A stretch of 64,000 bases of DNA from Ciceribacter sp. L1K22 (GCF_017599385.1 NZ_JAGFPK010000001.1:1479399-1543398), one strand, 5' to 3'. Counted from the stretch's first letter, positions 16,099-24,574 are shown. Notes: generated by a model not told the origin, from the letters alone. Made by a program: numbers and translations.

Positions 16099-17316
16099 GT
16101 GACCGGCAGGCTAGTGATCATCGGAGCAGGGCAGGCGGGATTCGCGCTTGCGGCGAAACTGCGTGCCTTGAAGGACGCGCGCCCGATCACGATCATCGGC
16201 GGCGAGGCTGACTATCCCTACCAGCGACCGCCTCTCTCCAAGAAATACCTGCTGGGCGAGATGAGCTTTGATCGACTGCAGTTCCGCACGTCCGACTGGT
16301 ATCCGGAAAACAATGTCGAGGTGTGGCTGTCGACCTTTGTCGAGGCGATCGACAGGCAGGCGAAGTCGGTCCGCTGCGGCGATGGCCGCAGCCTCGATTT
16401 CCACACGCTGGTCATTGCAACGGGATCCTCACCCCGTCGGCTCCCCGACGAGATGGGCGGTTCGCTCGGTGGCGTTTACGTCGTCCGCGACAAGCAGGAC
16501 GCAGATCGTCTGGCCGCAGAGATGAAGCCCGGCCGCAAGCTTCTCGTGATCGGCGGCGGTTACATCGGTCTCGAGGGTGCGGCCGTCGCGCGGCATCTGG
16601 GACTCGAGGTGACCGTGATCGAGATGGCTGAACGCATTCTCCAGCGCGTCGCGTCAAAGGCGACCGCCGATGCAATGCGGGCAATCCATGAAGCCCACGG
16701 CGTCTCGATCCGCGAGAAGACGGGGCTGACGCGCCTGCTGGGTGTCAATGGTCAGGTAACGGCCGCAGAACTGGCGAGCGGCGAGGTGATTGATACCGAC
16801 CTCGTTATCGTCGGCATTGGGGCGAGCGCCAACGACGCGATCGCCACGGCGGCCGGCATCGAGACCATGAACGGCATCGTCGTCGACGAATTCGCGCGCA
16901 CTTCGGATCCGAATATCTTCGCCGCCGGAGACTGCGCGCTCCTGCCGTGGGATGGCGGTCGTGTCAGGCTCGAATCGGTTCAGAACGCCGTCGATCAGGC
17001 GGAGGCAGTTGCCGCTATCCTTGCGGGCGGACACGACCCTTACAGGCCGAAGCCGTGGTTCTGGTCCGATCAGTATGACGTGAAGCTGCAGATCGCTGGT
17101 TTCAATCTCGGCTATGACAGGACCATCGTTCGGCCCGGCGCCCGCGAGGGCAGTCAGTCGATCTGGTATTACAAGGAGGGCATTCTCGTCGCCGTCGATG
17201 CGATCAACGACGCCAAGGCCTATGTCACGGGAAAGAAACTGCTGGAATTGGGCCGAAATGTCGATCCGGCCGTCGTCGCCGACGCCTCGTCCGACCTCAA
17301 GCAACTGATTGCCTGA
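16099..17316 (+). CDS. NAD(P)/FAD-dependent ferredoxin reductase (rhodocoxin/putidaredoxin reductase-like)
   Basis: 405 residues. GTG start with AAGGAG before it. FAD-binding IGAGQAGFALAAKL at the N-terminus, NAD-binding VIGGGYIGLEGAAVA around 150-165, VIATGSSPR, and GDCALLP near 275 for FAD. Length and motifs fit the class I ferredoxin/rhodocoxin reductases that deliver electrons from NADH to [2Fe-2S] ferredoxins of cytochrome P450 or dioxygenases. A P450 or ferredoxin partner is not present nearby. The gene is alone; the integrase gene follows on the other strand. Confidence 0.9.
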   Translation: MTGRLVIIGAGQAGFALAAKLRALKDARPITIIGGEADYPYQRPPLSKKYLLGEMSFDRLQFRTSDWYPENNVEVWLSTFVEAIDRQAKSVRCGDGRSLDFHTLVIATGSSPRRLPDEMGGSLGGVYVVRDKQDADRLAAEMKPGRKLLVIGGGYIGLEGAAVARHLGLEVTVIEMAERILQRVASKATADAMRAIHEAHGVSIREKTGLTRLLGVNGQVTAAELASGEVIDTDLVIVGIGASANDAIATAAGIETMNGIVVDEFARTSDPNIFAAGDCALLPWDGGRVRLESVQNAVDQAEAVAAILAGGHDPYRPKPWFWSDQYDVKLQIAGFNLGYDRTIVRPGAREGSQSIWYYKEGILVAVDAINDAKAYVTGKKLLELGRNVDPAVVADASSDLKQLIA

Positions 17317-17332
17317 GGCCGGGGAGGGAGGT

Positions 17333-18280
17333 TTAGTTGAGGCTCGACTTGTCGACACTGCGTTCCAGGATCGGAACGCACATGTCGAGATCGTGCGACG
17401 CCAGATGCGCGTAGCGCATGGTCATCGAGAGCGTCTGGTGGCCGAGCCACATCTGCACGCGGCGGATGTCGATGCCACCCTGGACCAGTCTCGACGCGCA
17501 GGTATGACGCAGCACGTGCGGCACCACATCCTTGTCGTCGGAAAGCCCGATCTCGTCCTTGGCGGCGTGCCAGGCGATCCGGAACTTCTGCTGGTCTATT
17601 CCGGCGAACGGTCCGGCGCGACGCTTGTCGCCCGTCTCGATCACCTTCTGTGCTCTGGCCGTTAGCGGGACCGAGCGGCTGCGGCCGGATTTGGTCACCC
17701 AGAAGGTCACGCGTGATCCCTGGATGTCGTTCCAGCGCAGTCCCAGGCCTTCGCTAAGCCGGGCTCCGGTATCCACGAGGAAAACACAGAGCCGGTAATA
17801 GTCTTCCGACTTCGCCCGGATCGTGGAGAAGAGTTCGAGTTCTTCGTCACGGTCGAGGAAGCGGATTCGTCCTGCTTTCTCCTTCTGCCGTTTGAATTCC
17901 GGCAGACTGTGAATGTCGCCCATCTTTAGCGCCTTCCGCAGCAACTTGCTGAGCGCCGCCATCTTGCGATTGATGGTTGCGTTGCTGTTACCGCGCTTGC
18001 GCAGAGCGCCTATCAATGCGTCGAGCATCTCCTGGTCAAAGGAGGAAAACTCGCGAGGGACGAGGAGATCGTTCAGCTCCCCGATGAAGTTCGTCACATT
18101 GTATTTGTGACTGCCGTTGGTCCAGAGGATGTCGCCATACTTCTGAAACAACTGCTGGAGGGATGTATCCCTGACGACCTTGAACCTGGACGTTTGTCCA
18201 TAGTGATAGTTCAGATTGTAGACCGGAATCTCGACGTCCCTTTCGAAATCCTGTCTGCCGTCTATTAACGCATTGCTCAA
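17333..18280 (-). CDS. tyrosine recombinase/integrase
   Basis: 315 residues from a TTG with GAGGGGAA upstream. N-terminal SAM-like core-binding domain to ~150 (GNSNATINRKMAALSKLLRK), then catalytic domain with Arg in DTGARLSEGLGL, Lys in WVTKSGRSRS, HxxR in LRHTCASR, His in LGHQT and nucleophile Tyr in MTMRYAHL, so the full Arg-Lys-His-Arg-His-Tyr set is present. No phage genes, excisionase or attachment-site duplication around it. It may be a chromosomal recombinase rather than a mobile-element integrase. It lies next to a pair of porin genes that carry inverted repeats. Confidence 0.87.
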   Translation of the reverse strand: MSNALIDGRQDFERDVEIPVYNLNYHYGQTSRFKVVRDTSLQQLFQKYGDILWTNGSHKYNVTNFIGELNDLLVPREFSSFDQEMLDALIGALRKRGNSNATINRKMAALSKLLRKALKMGDIHSLPEFKRQKEKAGRIRFLDRDEELELFSTIRAKSEDYYRLCVFLVDTGARLSEGLGLRWNDIQGSRVTFWVTKSGRSRSVPLTARAQKVIETGDKRRAGPFAGIDQQKFRIAWHAAKDEIGLSDDKDVVPHVLRHTCASRLVQGGIDIRRVQMWLGHQTLSMTMRYAHLASHDLDMCVPILERSVDKSSLN

Positions 18281-18461
18281 ACTCAGTTCCCCTCAGATCG
18301 GTCCAGCCTTCCTGGCTGATCACCATGAGTGTCAGAGCAAAAGTTATAGATGAAAACTAATTTTGTAAACAACAATTATGATGGCAACAATTTCCCTTCA
18401 GCGGCACGCGTGTCATGCGTCCCTCTGTCTGATTGATAATGCCCTGCCAGTGTTGAAACGA

Positions 18462-18487
18462 GAAAGCCCGGTCGAGACCGGGCTTTC
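18462..18487 (-). terminator. terminator of porin 1
   Basis: 12-bp stem GAAAGCCCGGTC / GACCGGGCTTTC with a GA loop, 17 bases after the porin stop. Confidence 0.8.
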
Positions 18488-18503
18488 GTGGATCGATGTT
18501 CGA

Positions 18504-19571
18504 TTAGAACGAACGCTGCAGGCGGAGGAAACCATCCCACTGGCTGTCGGCGTCGTCGACGTCGGTGTACTGGATGCTTGCCTTGGTGGTCAGGCCTTCA
18601 GCCAGCTTGTAGTCGAAGGTCAGACCTGCGCGCCATGCGCTCGGGCCGAAGTAGTCACCATCGGCATCGTAAACGATGTTATCCCAGTACTGGGCGCCGG
18701 GGGTGATCGTCAGACGCTCGGTAGCCTTGATGGCGTACGAAGCAGCGATCGACCATTCCGAGAAGTCCCAGTAACGGCTGGCGCCGGACGACCATACACC
18801 AGCAACGCCGAGAGTGCCCGGGCCGAGTTCGGCGGTGAGCATAGCGCGGACTGCACCGTCTTCGAAGCCGAAGTCGTAACCGCCGTTGATCGACAGGTTC
18901 ACGCCGCCGAAGGTGGCGCCGATCTTGCCTTCAACGCCGACGTCGTCGCCTTCGTTGGTCTTCCAGCCGGTGCCCGAGTCGAAGTTCGAAACGGCAGCAG
19001 CAACCAGGAAGGCGTCAGAGCTGTAGGTGTAACGGATCGTGTCGTTCAGCGTGTTGCCGCCGACATAGTCACCGCCCGGCAGAACGCCAGCTGCGCCAAC
19101 CGACGAGAGCGGGCCGCCGTCGAACATATCGGTTTCGCCGTTCAGACCTTCGTCCCAGAAGTTGTAGAAGTAACCAACTTCAAGGCCGCCAACGGTGATG
19201 ACAGCGGTGTCGATGAATGCGTTGGTGCCGTTGCTGCGCGAGTCAGCTTCGAGAGCAACGTAAGCGCCGACGGTGCCGAGCTCGGAGTCAGACTTCGCGT
19301 CGAACTCGAGGTAAGCGCGGCTGTTGGTGCGGTAACCGCTGTCGAGGAAGTCGTTCTCGCCGCGGAAGTCGATCTGCGTACGGACGTAGCCGCCGATCTT
19401 GAGGCAGGTTTCGGTGCCGGGGATGTAGAAGTAGCCGGTGCCGAATGCGTCGCAAACGCGAACGTATTCCATCGGCTCGGGCTCAGCAGCGACGATTGCG
19501 TCGGCAGCCTGAGCGCCGGAAACTACTGCCAGAGCAGCAGCGGAGCCGATAAGAAGGCTCTTGATGTTCAT
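18504..19571 (-). CDS. porin 1 (rhizobial Omp2b/RopA-type)
   Basis: 355 residues. Signal peptide MNIKSLLIGSAAALAVVSGA, mature chain beginning near ADAIVAAEPEP. CDAFGTGYFYIPGTETCLK (two Cys, probable disulfide loop) and VRTQIDF begin the beta barrel, and it ends in aromatic FLRLQRSF as outer-membrane porins do. Family PF02530, the general porin of rhizobia, probably trimeric, for small hydrophilic solutes. The 5' ~186 bases are nearly identical to porin 2 at 23486 but inverted. A stem-loop (TTGAC-TGGAG-GTCAA) straddles the ribosome site. A hairpin 28 bases upstream of the start is shared with the 3' end of the octapeptide gene. Confidence 0.92.
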   Translation of the reverse strand: MNIKSLLIGSAAALAVVSGAQAADAIVAAEPEPMEYVRVCDAFGTGYFYIPGTETCLKIGGYVRTQIDFRGENDFLDSGYRTNSRAYLEFDAKSDSELGTVGAYVALEADSRSNGTNAFIDTAVITVGGLEVGYFYNFWDEGLNGETDMFDGGPLSSVGAAGVLPGGDYVGGNTLNDTIRYTYSSDAFLVAAAVSNFDSGTGWKTNEGDDVGVEGKIGATFGGVNLSINGGYDFGFEDGAVRAMLTAELGPGTLGVAGVWSSGASRYWDFSEWSIAASYAIKATERLTITPGAQYWDNIVYDADGDYFGPSAWRAGLTFDYKLAEGLTTKASIQYTDVDDADSQWDGFLRLQRSF

Positions 19572-19587
19572 ATTGACCTCCAGTCAA
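19402..19587 (-). repeat. inverted repeat copy A (5' end of porin 1)
   Basis: About 186 bases identical, apart from one base, to 23470-23655 in the opposite orientation. It covers the ribosome site, start, signal peptide and the first ~57 codons. Confidence 0.9.
19573..19587 (-). promoter_or_regulatory. dyad over the porin 1 ribosome site
   Basis: TTGAC-TGGAG-GTCAA, 15 bases, ends one base before ATG. The GGAGG lies in its loop and right arm, so folding could hide the ribosome site. Same sequence precedes porin 2. Confidence 0.45.
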
Positions 19588-19598
19588 TTATAAACCCG

Positions 19599-19620
19599 AA
19601 AGCCCGGAAAACCGGGCTTT
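19599..19620 (-). terminator. terminator hairpin between the octapeptide gene and porin 1
   Basis: AAAGCCCGG / CCGGGCTTT (19599-19607, 19612-19620), loop AAAA. Downstream of the octapeptide gene, but only 28 bases before the porin start, so any porin transcript starting further back carries it in its leader. Confidence 0.65.
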
Positions 19621-19730
19621 TGGGGCTGGAGGGGCAAAATGACCGTCGGTTTGCGGTGGTGCACGGCAATCAGGCCGCGCGAAGGGTTAGGGAGGCCACC
19701 TCGTATGGCGGGCGCCGTTTCGCTTCGGAA

Positions 19731-22250
19731 CTAAAGCGCCTGGTACGCTGCGATGATGATCTCGACCTGGTCAGGCTTCATCACCTGGACCTGCTCCAGC
19801 GTCAGCGCCAGCAGCTGCGCGCTGCCAAGCCCGGCGATGTGATCGGTCGAAAGTCCCGGTATCGCCTTGGTGCTGATCGCAGCGATATCGTCGGTCGAGA
19901 ATGCCTCGATATCCTCCATCAGCATCGCCGCGATCTGCGCGGAGGTCAGTGCGCCTGTCTGCTCGGTCGAGAACGCGGCGATCTGGTCGGCGCTCAAGGC
20001 CTGTATCTGATCGCTGGTCAGACCTGGCACGGCCTTCAGCGACAGCGCAACGACTTGATCCGTGTCGAGCGCGCCGATCTGGTCCGACGTCAGTGCCGCC
20101 ACCTGCCGCCCCGTCAATGCGGCGATCTGGTCCGTTCTGAGATCGGCGATCTGGCTATCGGTGAAAGCGGCGATCTGCTCCATCGTCATCGCAGCCACCT
20201 GCGCCGTTGTCAGGGCGCCCATCTGCTCGGAGGTCAGCGCCGCGATACTGTCCGTGGAGAGACCGGAAATCGCCCGAAGATTGGTTGCCGCGATATCCTC
20301 GGTCGAGAAACTGCCGATGTCGTCGGCGGCCATGGCGGCGATCTGGACCTTGTTGAGCACCGCAACCTGCTCAGACGTCAGCGCCTGAACCTGATCGACG
20401 CTGAGCGCCACGATCTGGTCCGACGCCAGGCCGCTGAGCGCCTTTGTGCTCAAAAGCCCGATCTGGCTCGTCGTCAGCGCGCCGAGCTGATCGCTCGAAA
20501 GCGCCCTGATCTGTCGAGCAGTCAGCGCGCCGAGTTGATCGCTGCCGAGGTCGGCGATCTGCGTTTCGGAAAGCGCTGCGATCTGATTGTCCGCAAGTGC
20601 TGCAATCTGCTTGGTCGTCAGCGCGGCAAACTGGGCTGTCGTCAGTTCCGTGATGATATCTGTGGAGAGACCTGAAATGGCACGGACGGAGATGGCGGCG
20701 ATGTTGTCGGTTGAAAACGCGGCGATATCCTCGCTCGACATGACAGCAAGCTGCGCTGAGCTGAGGGCCGCGGCCTGACTGGTTGAAAAGGCGCCGATCT
20801 GGTCCACGGTCAGGGTTGCCACCTGCTCGGTGGACAATCCGGAAATTCCCTTGGTCGCAATTGCCGACACCTGGTCGGTTGTCAGAGCCCCGATCTGGTC
20901 GGAGGACAGAGTGGAAATCTGGCGCGCCAGCATGGCGGAGATCTGGCTGGTGCTGAGTTCTGCAACCTGTCCGGCCGCCAGTGCTGCCACCTGCGCCGTC
21001 GTCAGAACGGCGATCTGGCCGGTCGAAAGTGCGCCAAGCTGATCGGTCGAAAGTGCGGCGATGCTTGCTGTCGAAAAGCCTGCGATTGAGCGGGGTGCGG
21101 TTGCCGCAATATCGGCCGTGGAGAACGATTCGATGTCCTCGACCGCCATCGCCGCCAGCTGGGCCTTGCTGAGAACGCTGGTTTGCGTCGTGCTGAAGGT
21201 TTCGATCTGCTCGGCGCTGAGTGCTTCGATATGATCCGATGTCATGCCCATGAGGGCCGCTGTGCTGAGAGCCGCAATCTGGCCGGTGGAGAAGGCCGCG
21301 ACCTGCTCGGTCGACATCGCCTTGATCTGCCGGCCGCTAAGCGCGGCAACTTGCGTGGTGTTGAAGTTGCTGATCTGGCTATCGCTGAAAGCGCCGATCT
21401 GCAATGCCGTGAGTGCCGCGATCTGCCCGCTGCTCAACGCGCCGAGTTGCGCGTTCGTAAGGGCTGAGACGCTGTCGCTGGAAAGTCCCGACATTGACTG
21501 CGTAGCGATGGCGGCGATCTTGTCCGTCGAAAAGGTAGCGAGATCATCGTCGCCAAGGGCTGCGATCAGAACCCGGCTCAGGGCGGCAATCTGGCTGGTG
21601 CCGAGAGCCGCAACCTGCGCCGTGCCGAGTGTCTCAACCTGCGCCGATGTCAGTCCGGCGATCGCGTCGGTACTGAGCGATGCGATCTGCTGCGTCGTCA
21701 GCGCCGCTATCATATCCGTCGAGAAAGCCTTGATCTGTCGTCCCGAGAGGGCCGAGATTAGGTCGGTGGGAAGTGTCGAAACGATCGATTCCTGCATTGC
21801 GCCGAGCGCCCGCGGGCTCATCACGGCGATTTCGTCGGCCGTCATGGCCGCAAGGTCGTCTGCGCTCATGGCCGCGACCTGTGAAGAGGTGAGCACCCGG
21901 ACTTGGGCTGCGCTAAAACCCTCGATCTGGCTAGAATTGAGGGTCGAGATCTGGTCGCCCGTCAGGGCGGCGACCTGCGAGGAGATCAGGCTCGAGATTC
22001 GCGCGGCATCGAGAACTGCGAGATGCGTGGCTGTCAGTCCCTTGATTCCGTTGGCCGACAGCGCCCGCAGCTGATCGCCGCTGAGGGCCGTAATATCTTC
22101 CGCTTCGAGTGCGGATACCTGCGACGAGGTCAGCACGCGGATATGCGCGGTGCTCAGCTGGGATATTTCCTCGCTCGACAGCGCGGTGATCGCCGATTCG
22201 GAGAGCGAGCGCATCTGGCTGACGGTGAGTGTGGATGTGATCGACGTCAT
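19731..22250 (-). CDS. giant octapeptide-repeat protein, unknown function
   Basis: 839 residues from ATG at 22250; an upstream extension to 22289 is non-repetitive. Residues 7-830 are 103 consecutive octads without interruption, consensus about A-L-S/T-T/S-x-Q-I/V-A (for example ALSTDQIA). A higher order exists: five stretches start with an acidic octad (A/V-M-x-x-E/D-D-I/L) at residues 231, 367, 503, 639 and 775, exactly 136 residues (17 octads) apart; the one at 127 is 13 octads before the next, as if 4 octads were lost. No signal peptide or membrane segment, and no Cys. Ser/Thr at positions 3-4 with Asp/Gln at 5-6 looks like a helix-capping box, so an alpha solenoid is possible, beta solenoid not excluded. 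Ends VMKPDQVEIIIAAYQAL. Secretion route unknown. Between two inverted porin 5' ends. Confidence 0.8.
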   Translation of the reverse strand: MTSITSTLTVSQMRSLSESAITALSSEEISQLSTAHIRVLTSSQVSALEAEDITALSGDQLRALSANGIKGLTATHLAVLDAARISSLISSQVAALTGDQISTLNSSQIEGFSAAQVRVLTSSQVAAMSADDLAAMTADEIAVMSPRALGAMQESIVSTLPTDLISALSGRQIKAFSTDMIAALTTQQIASLSTDAIAGLTSAQVETLGTAQVAALGTSQIAALSRVLIAALGDDDLATFSTDKIAAIATQSMSGLSSDSVSALTNAQLGALSSGQIAALTALQIGAFSDSQISNFNTTQVAALSGRQIKAMSTEQVAAFSTGQIAALSTAALMGMTSDHIEALSAEQIETFSTTQTSVLSKAQLAAMAVEDIESFSTADIAATAPRSIAGFSTASIAALSTDQLGALSTGQIAVLTTAQVAALAAGQVAELSTSQISAMLARQISTLSSDQIGALTTDQVSAIATKGISGLSTEQVATLTVDQIGAFSTSQAAALSSAQLAVMSSEDIAAFSTDNIAAISVRAISGLSTDIITELTTAQFAALTTKQIAALADNQIAALSETQIADLGSDQLGALTARQIRALSSDQLGALTTSQIGLLSTKALSGLASDQIVALSVDQVQALTSEQVAVLNKVQIAAMAADDIGSFSTEDIAATNLRAISGLSTDSIAALTSEQMGALTTAQVAAMTMEQIAAFTDSQIADLRTDQIAALTGRQVAALTSDQIGALDTDQVVALSLKAVPGLTSDQIQALSADQIAAFSTEQTGALTSAQIAAMLMEDIEAFSTDDIAAISTKAIPGLSTDHIAGLGSAQLLALTLEQVQVMKPDQVEIIIAAYQAL
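19761..22232 (-). repeat. tandem 24-bp (octapeptide) repeat array with 408-bp super-repeat
   Basis: 103 copies of a 24-base unit encoding octads. The super-unit of 17 octads (408 bases) starts at about 21560, 21152, 20744, 20336 and 19928 on the minus strand. The unit at 21872 is 312 bases (13 octads). Confidence 0.85.
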
Positions 22251-22763
22251 GAATTTACGCTCGCGAAATGTTTCCGGCCTCGCCACCACGCATCTGTCGT
22301 GGTGATGTAATCGGACGGCTCAATCCGTCACCGGCCGGCATCCTGGCGAGATCCGCTTTCGCGGGCGATCGCCATGGCAAGTTTTTGAAAAGCATGGCTT
22401 CTGTAAGCCTGGCCGCGGGTTGCGTCATGCAGACGAAGAATCCCCCGTCTCCCGGCCTCGCTACGCCGTCGGTCCCTCGGTACCGACGCAATCAGATCAC
22501 TCGTCGAATCGTCATCCTGAACAACGGCCAAAACCGCACCGACTTTCCGCAGTTTCGAATGTTATTCATTGGGATGGCTGGTAAATTTTGAGTTAACGCC
22601 GAGGTCTTTCCTGGCGTTTGGCCAATCTAGAACCAGTTATGGTCGCTCCAGCCGGGACAACGTAGGCCTGACCTTCCCCACAGACGAGCGCAAACCGCTG
22701 GCGAGCGAGTAGCGCTCATGACCACGAGGCTGCTTGAAAAGAGTGGTTCGGACAAAGGGAGAG
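22251..22763. other. intergenic region upstream of the octapeptide gene
   Basis: About 510 bases with no convincing gene. On the minus strand, GCGAGGCCGG occurs twice, near 22280 and near 22460, and several dyads are visible, so the octapeptide gene may have a long structured leader. I did not match it to a known riboswitch. The part near 22540-22640 is AT-richer and may hold its promoter. Confidence 0.4.
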
Positions 22764-22854
22764 TGGCGGAGAGGAAGGGATTCGAACCCTCGATACGCTT
22801 TTGACGTATACTCCCTTAGCAGGGGAGCGCCTTCGACCACTCGGCCACCTCTCC
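22764..22854 (-). tRNA. tRNA-Ser (GCU)
   Basis: 91 bases with CCA encoded. Acceptor GGAGAGG pairs with CCTCTCC, D-loop GGCCGAGTGG, anticodon loop CCTGCTAAG with GCT, long variable arm typical of serine tRNAs, T-loop GGTTCGAATCC. Anticodon GCU reads AGC and AGU. Confidence 0.95.
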
Positions 22855-23469
22855 GGTGCCGCCTGATTATTTGCTTGAATCACCGATTGCAAGGCTTTTC
22901 CGCACGCGCTCCCCATTTCGTTTTGGATGGCTCTTCGGTTGATTTGACTTGATGCCGATCGGCGCGTCCGCGTGCGGATATCGTTTGCCGACGATGACGC
23001 TGTGCGAATCCGTTCCGAATCGGCACAAGCGGAATCAGTGGCTTGGGCGCGAAAAAGGCGGCGTGATTGATGTCGACGCGACGCCTCGGGCCTCCAAACC
23101 CATCGCCAGCTGCCGCGCTGAACCGCCCGCGTACGTATATATATAAGGCTGAACGACCTATCTCCCTTGCTGAGCGCATACGTAAATGCCGCTGGCGCAG
23201 ACCGTCTAAATGCCGCAAACAAAAGGATTTTCTTAACAAAGGGTAAAGCAGCGGCGCGGGCCGGAGGCGTGTTTGTGTCCTTTCCGCAACACGACCGGGG
23301 GAAGGCAGCCTGAATTCAAATCATCCGACTGTTTGGTGATTGCATGACCGGCGGCGTTTTGTATTTTCAACCTCGGAAGCGAGGCGGTGGATCGTCCGTC
23401 TTCTGAAACCGACGGGGATGGGGCAGGGAACGCTGTCCTTCAGCCAAAGAACCCAGACCCAAATTAAAC
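22855..23469. other. intergenic region before porin 2
   Basis: About 615 bases without a supported gene. A short AT run (ACGTATATATATAAGG) near 23133-23150 and another AT-rich part near 23220-23250 could hold promoters for porin 2 or for the tRNA on the other strand. Confidence 0.4.
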
Positions 23470-23484
23470 TTGACTGGAGGTCAA
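23470..23484 (+). promoter_or_regulatory. dyad over the porin 2 ribosome site
   Basis: TTGAC-TGGAG-GTCAA ending one base before the ATG, the same as at porin 1. Confidence 0.45.
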
Positions 23485-23655
23485 TATGAACATCAAGAGC
23501 CTTCTTATCGGCTCCGCTGCTGCTCTGGCAGTAGTTTCCGGCGCTCAGGCTGCCGACGCAATCGTCGCTGCTGAGCCCGAGCCGATGGAATACGTTCGCG
23601 TTTGCGACGCATTCGGCACCGGCTTCTTCTACATCCCCGGCACCGAAACCTGCCT
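23470..23655 (+). repeat. inverted repeat copy B (5' end of porin 2)
   Basis: Same 186-base sequence as 19402-19587, opposite orientation, one mismatch at 23625 (Phe versus Tyr codon). Includes the ribosome site and the signal-peptide codons. Confidence 0.9.
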
Positions 23656-24478
23656 GCGCGTTGGCGGCGAAGTTCGCGTGACTGTCAGCTTTGACAGCAC
23701 CGACGACGACTATGACTGGGACAGCGCCGTACGTTCGCGCGTTTACTTCGACGCACGTAACGACTCCGAAATCGGTACTATCGGTTCTTACATCCGTCTT
23801 CAGGGCACAAACTTCGGCGACGTGACAATCGATCAGGGCTACATCACCATCGGTGGCTTCAAGATCGGTGCAGCTTACTCGTTCTGGGATGACATCGGTA
23901 TCGCCGGTGAGACTGACGCCTTTGCTGACCTGTCCGGTTTCCGTCTCGCAAGCTACACCTACGCTTCCGACGCCTTCACGGTCGGCGTCGGCGTAGACGA
24001 CCTGTCTGACGTAGTTGGTGACTATTGGAGCAACGCCGGCAGCAGCGAAATCGGTCTGCAGGCGATGGTATCTGCAGCGCTCGGCCCGGCTACTGTGTCT
24101 CTCTGGGGCGTTTACGACTTTGGAGCAGAAGACGGTGCTATCTACGGCAAACTCGCTGCTGACGTAGGTCCGGGCACGTTCGAACTCGGCGCTGGTTGGT
24201 CTTCGGGCGAGAACGTATACGTAAGCGGTATCAACGCCGTTTCCTATGAATGGACCGTTGCTGCTGCTTACGCCTTCAAGGCAACCGACAAGCTGACCAT
24301 CACGCCTTCGGTTTCGTACTGGGAAGGTCAGAACGGCGCGGACGCTTGGGGCGCTGGTCTGTTTGCTGAATACGCGCTGGCTGAAGGCCTGACGGCTTCC
24401 GCAACTGTTGACTACCTCGACGCGGATGGTCTTGACGACGAGTGGACTGGCTTCGTTCGTCTGACCCGCTCGTTCTAA
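23486..24478 (+). CDS. porin 2 (rhizobial Omp2b/RopA-type)
   Basis: 330 residues, signal peptide and first ~57 residues the same as porin 1 apart from one residue; the barrel beyond is diverged and 25 residues shorter. Two Cys in CDAFGTGFFYIPGTETCLR, repeating beta strands, and a C-terminal aromatic FVRLTRSF. Outer-membrane, likely trimeric general porin. Duplicate of porin 1 by recombination or gene conversion at the 5' end. A strong terminator follows. Confidence 0.92.
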   Translation: MNIKSLLIGSAAALAVVSGAQAADAIVAAEPEPMEYVRVCDAFGTGFFYIPGTETCLRVGGEVRVTVSFDSTDDDYDWDSAVRSRVYFDARNDSEIGTIGSYIRLQGTNFGDVTIDQGYITIGGFKIGAAYSFWDDIGIAGETDAFADLSGFRLASYTYASDAFTVGVGVDDLSDVVGDYWSNAGSSEIGLQAMVSAALGPATVSLWGVYDFGAEDGAIYGKLAADVGPGTFELGAGWSSGENVYVSGINAVSYEWTVAAAYAFKATDKLTITPSVSYWEGQNGADAWGAGLFAEYALAEGLTASATVDYLDADGLDDEWTGFVRLTRSF

Positions 24479-24501
24479 TTCGATCGGAAGATCGGTTAGA
24501 G

Positions 24502-24529
24502 GAAGCCCGGCCATCGGCCGGGCTTCTTT
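24502..24529 (+). terminator. terminator of porin 2
   Basis: 11-bp stem GAAGCCCGGCC / GGCCGGGCTTC (24502-24512, 24516-24526), loop ATC, then TTTCGTTT. Confidence 0.85.
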
Positions 24530-24574
24530 CGTTTGGAGATCCCTCGACTCCTTGGAGGATAGGCGGGAGACGGG

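Noticed and set aside
17333..18280. Prophage or genomic island around the integrase
   Set aside because: Neighbours are ordinary metabolic and porin genes; no phage structural genes, and no att duplication seen.
18378..20675. 765-codon open frame on the plus strand across porin 1 and the octapeptide gene
   Set aside because: It is antisense to two well supported genes and exists because of their codon bias and repeats; no sensible start or motif.
19761..22232. CRISPR array
   Set aside because: The repeats are 24-bp coding units in one open frame without unique spacers; no cas genes.
22340..22540. Known riboswitch (cyclic-di-GMP, guanidine-II, cobalamin) before the octapeptide gene
   Set aside because: Some short blocks look similar, but the core conserved elements of those classes are missing, so only a structured leader is proposed.
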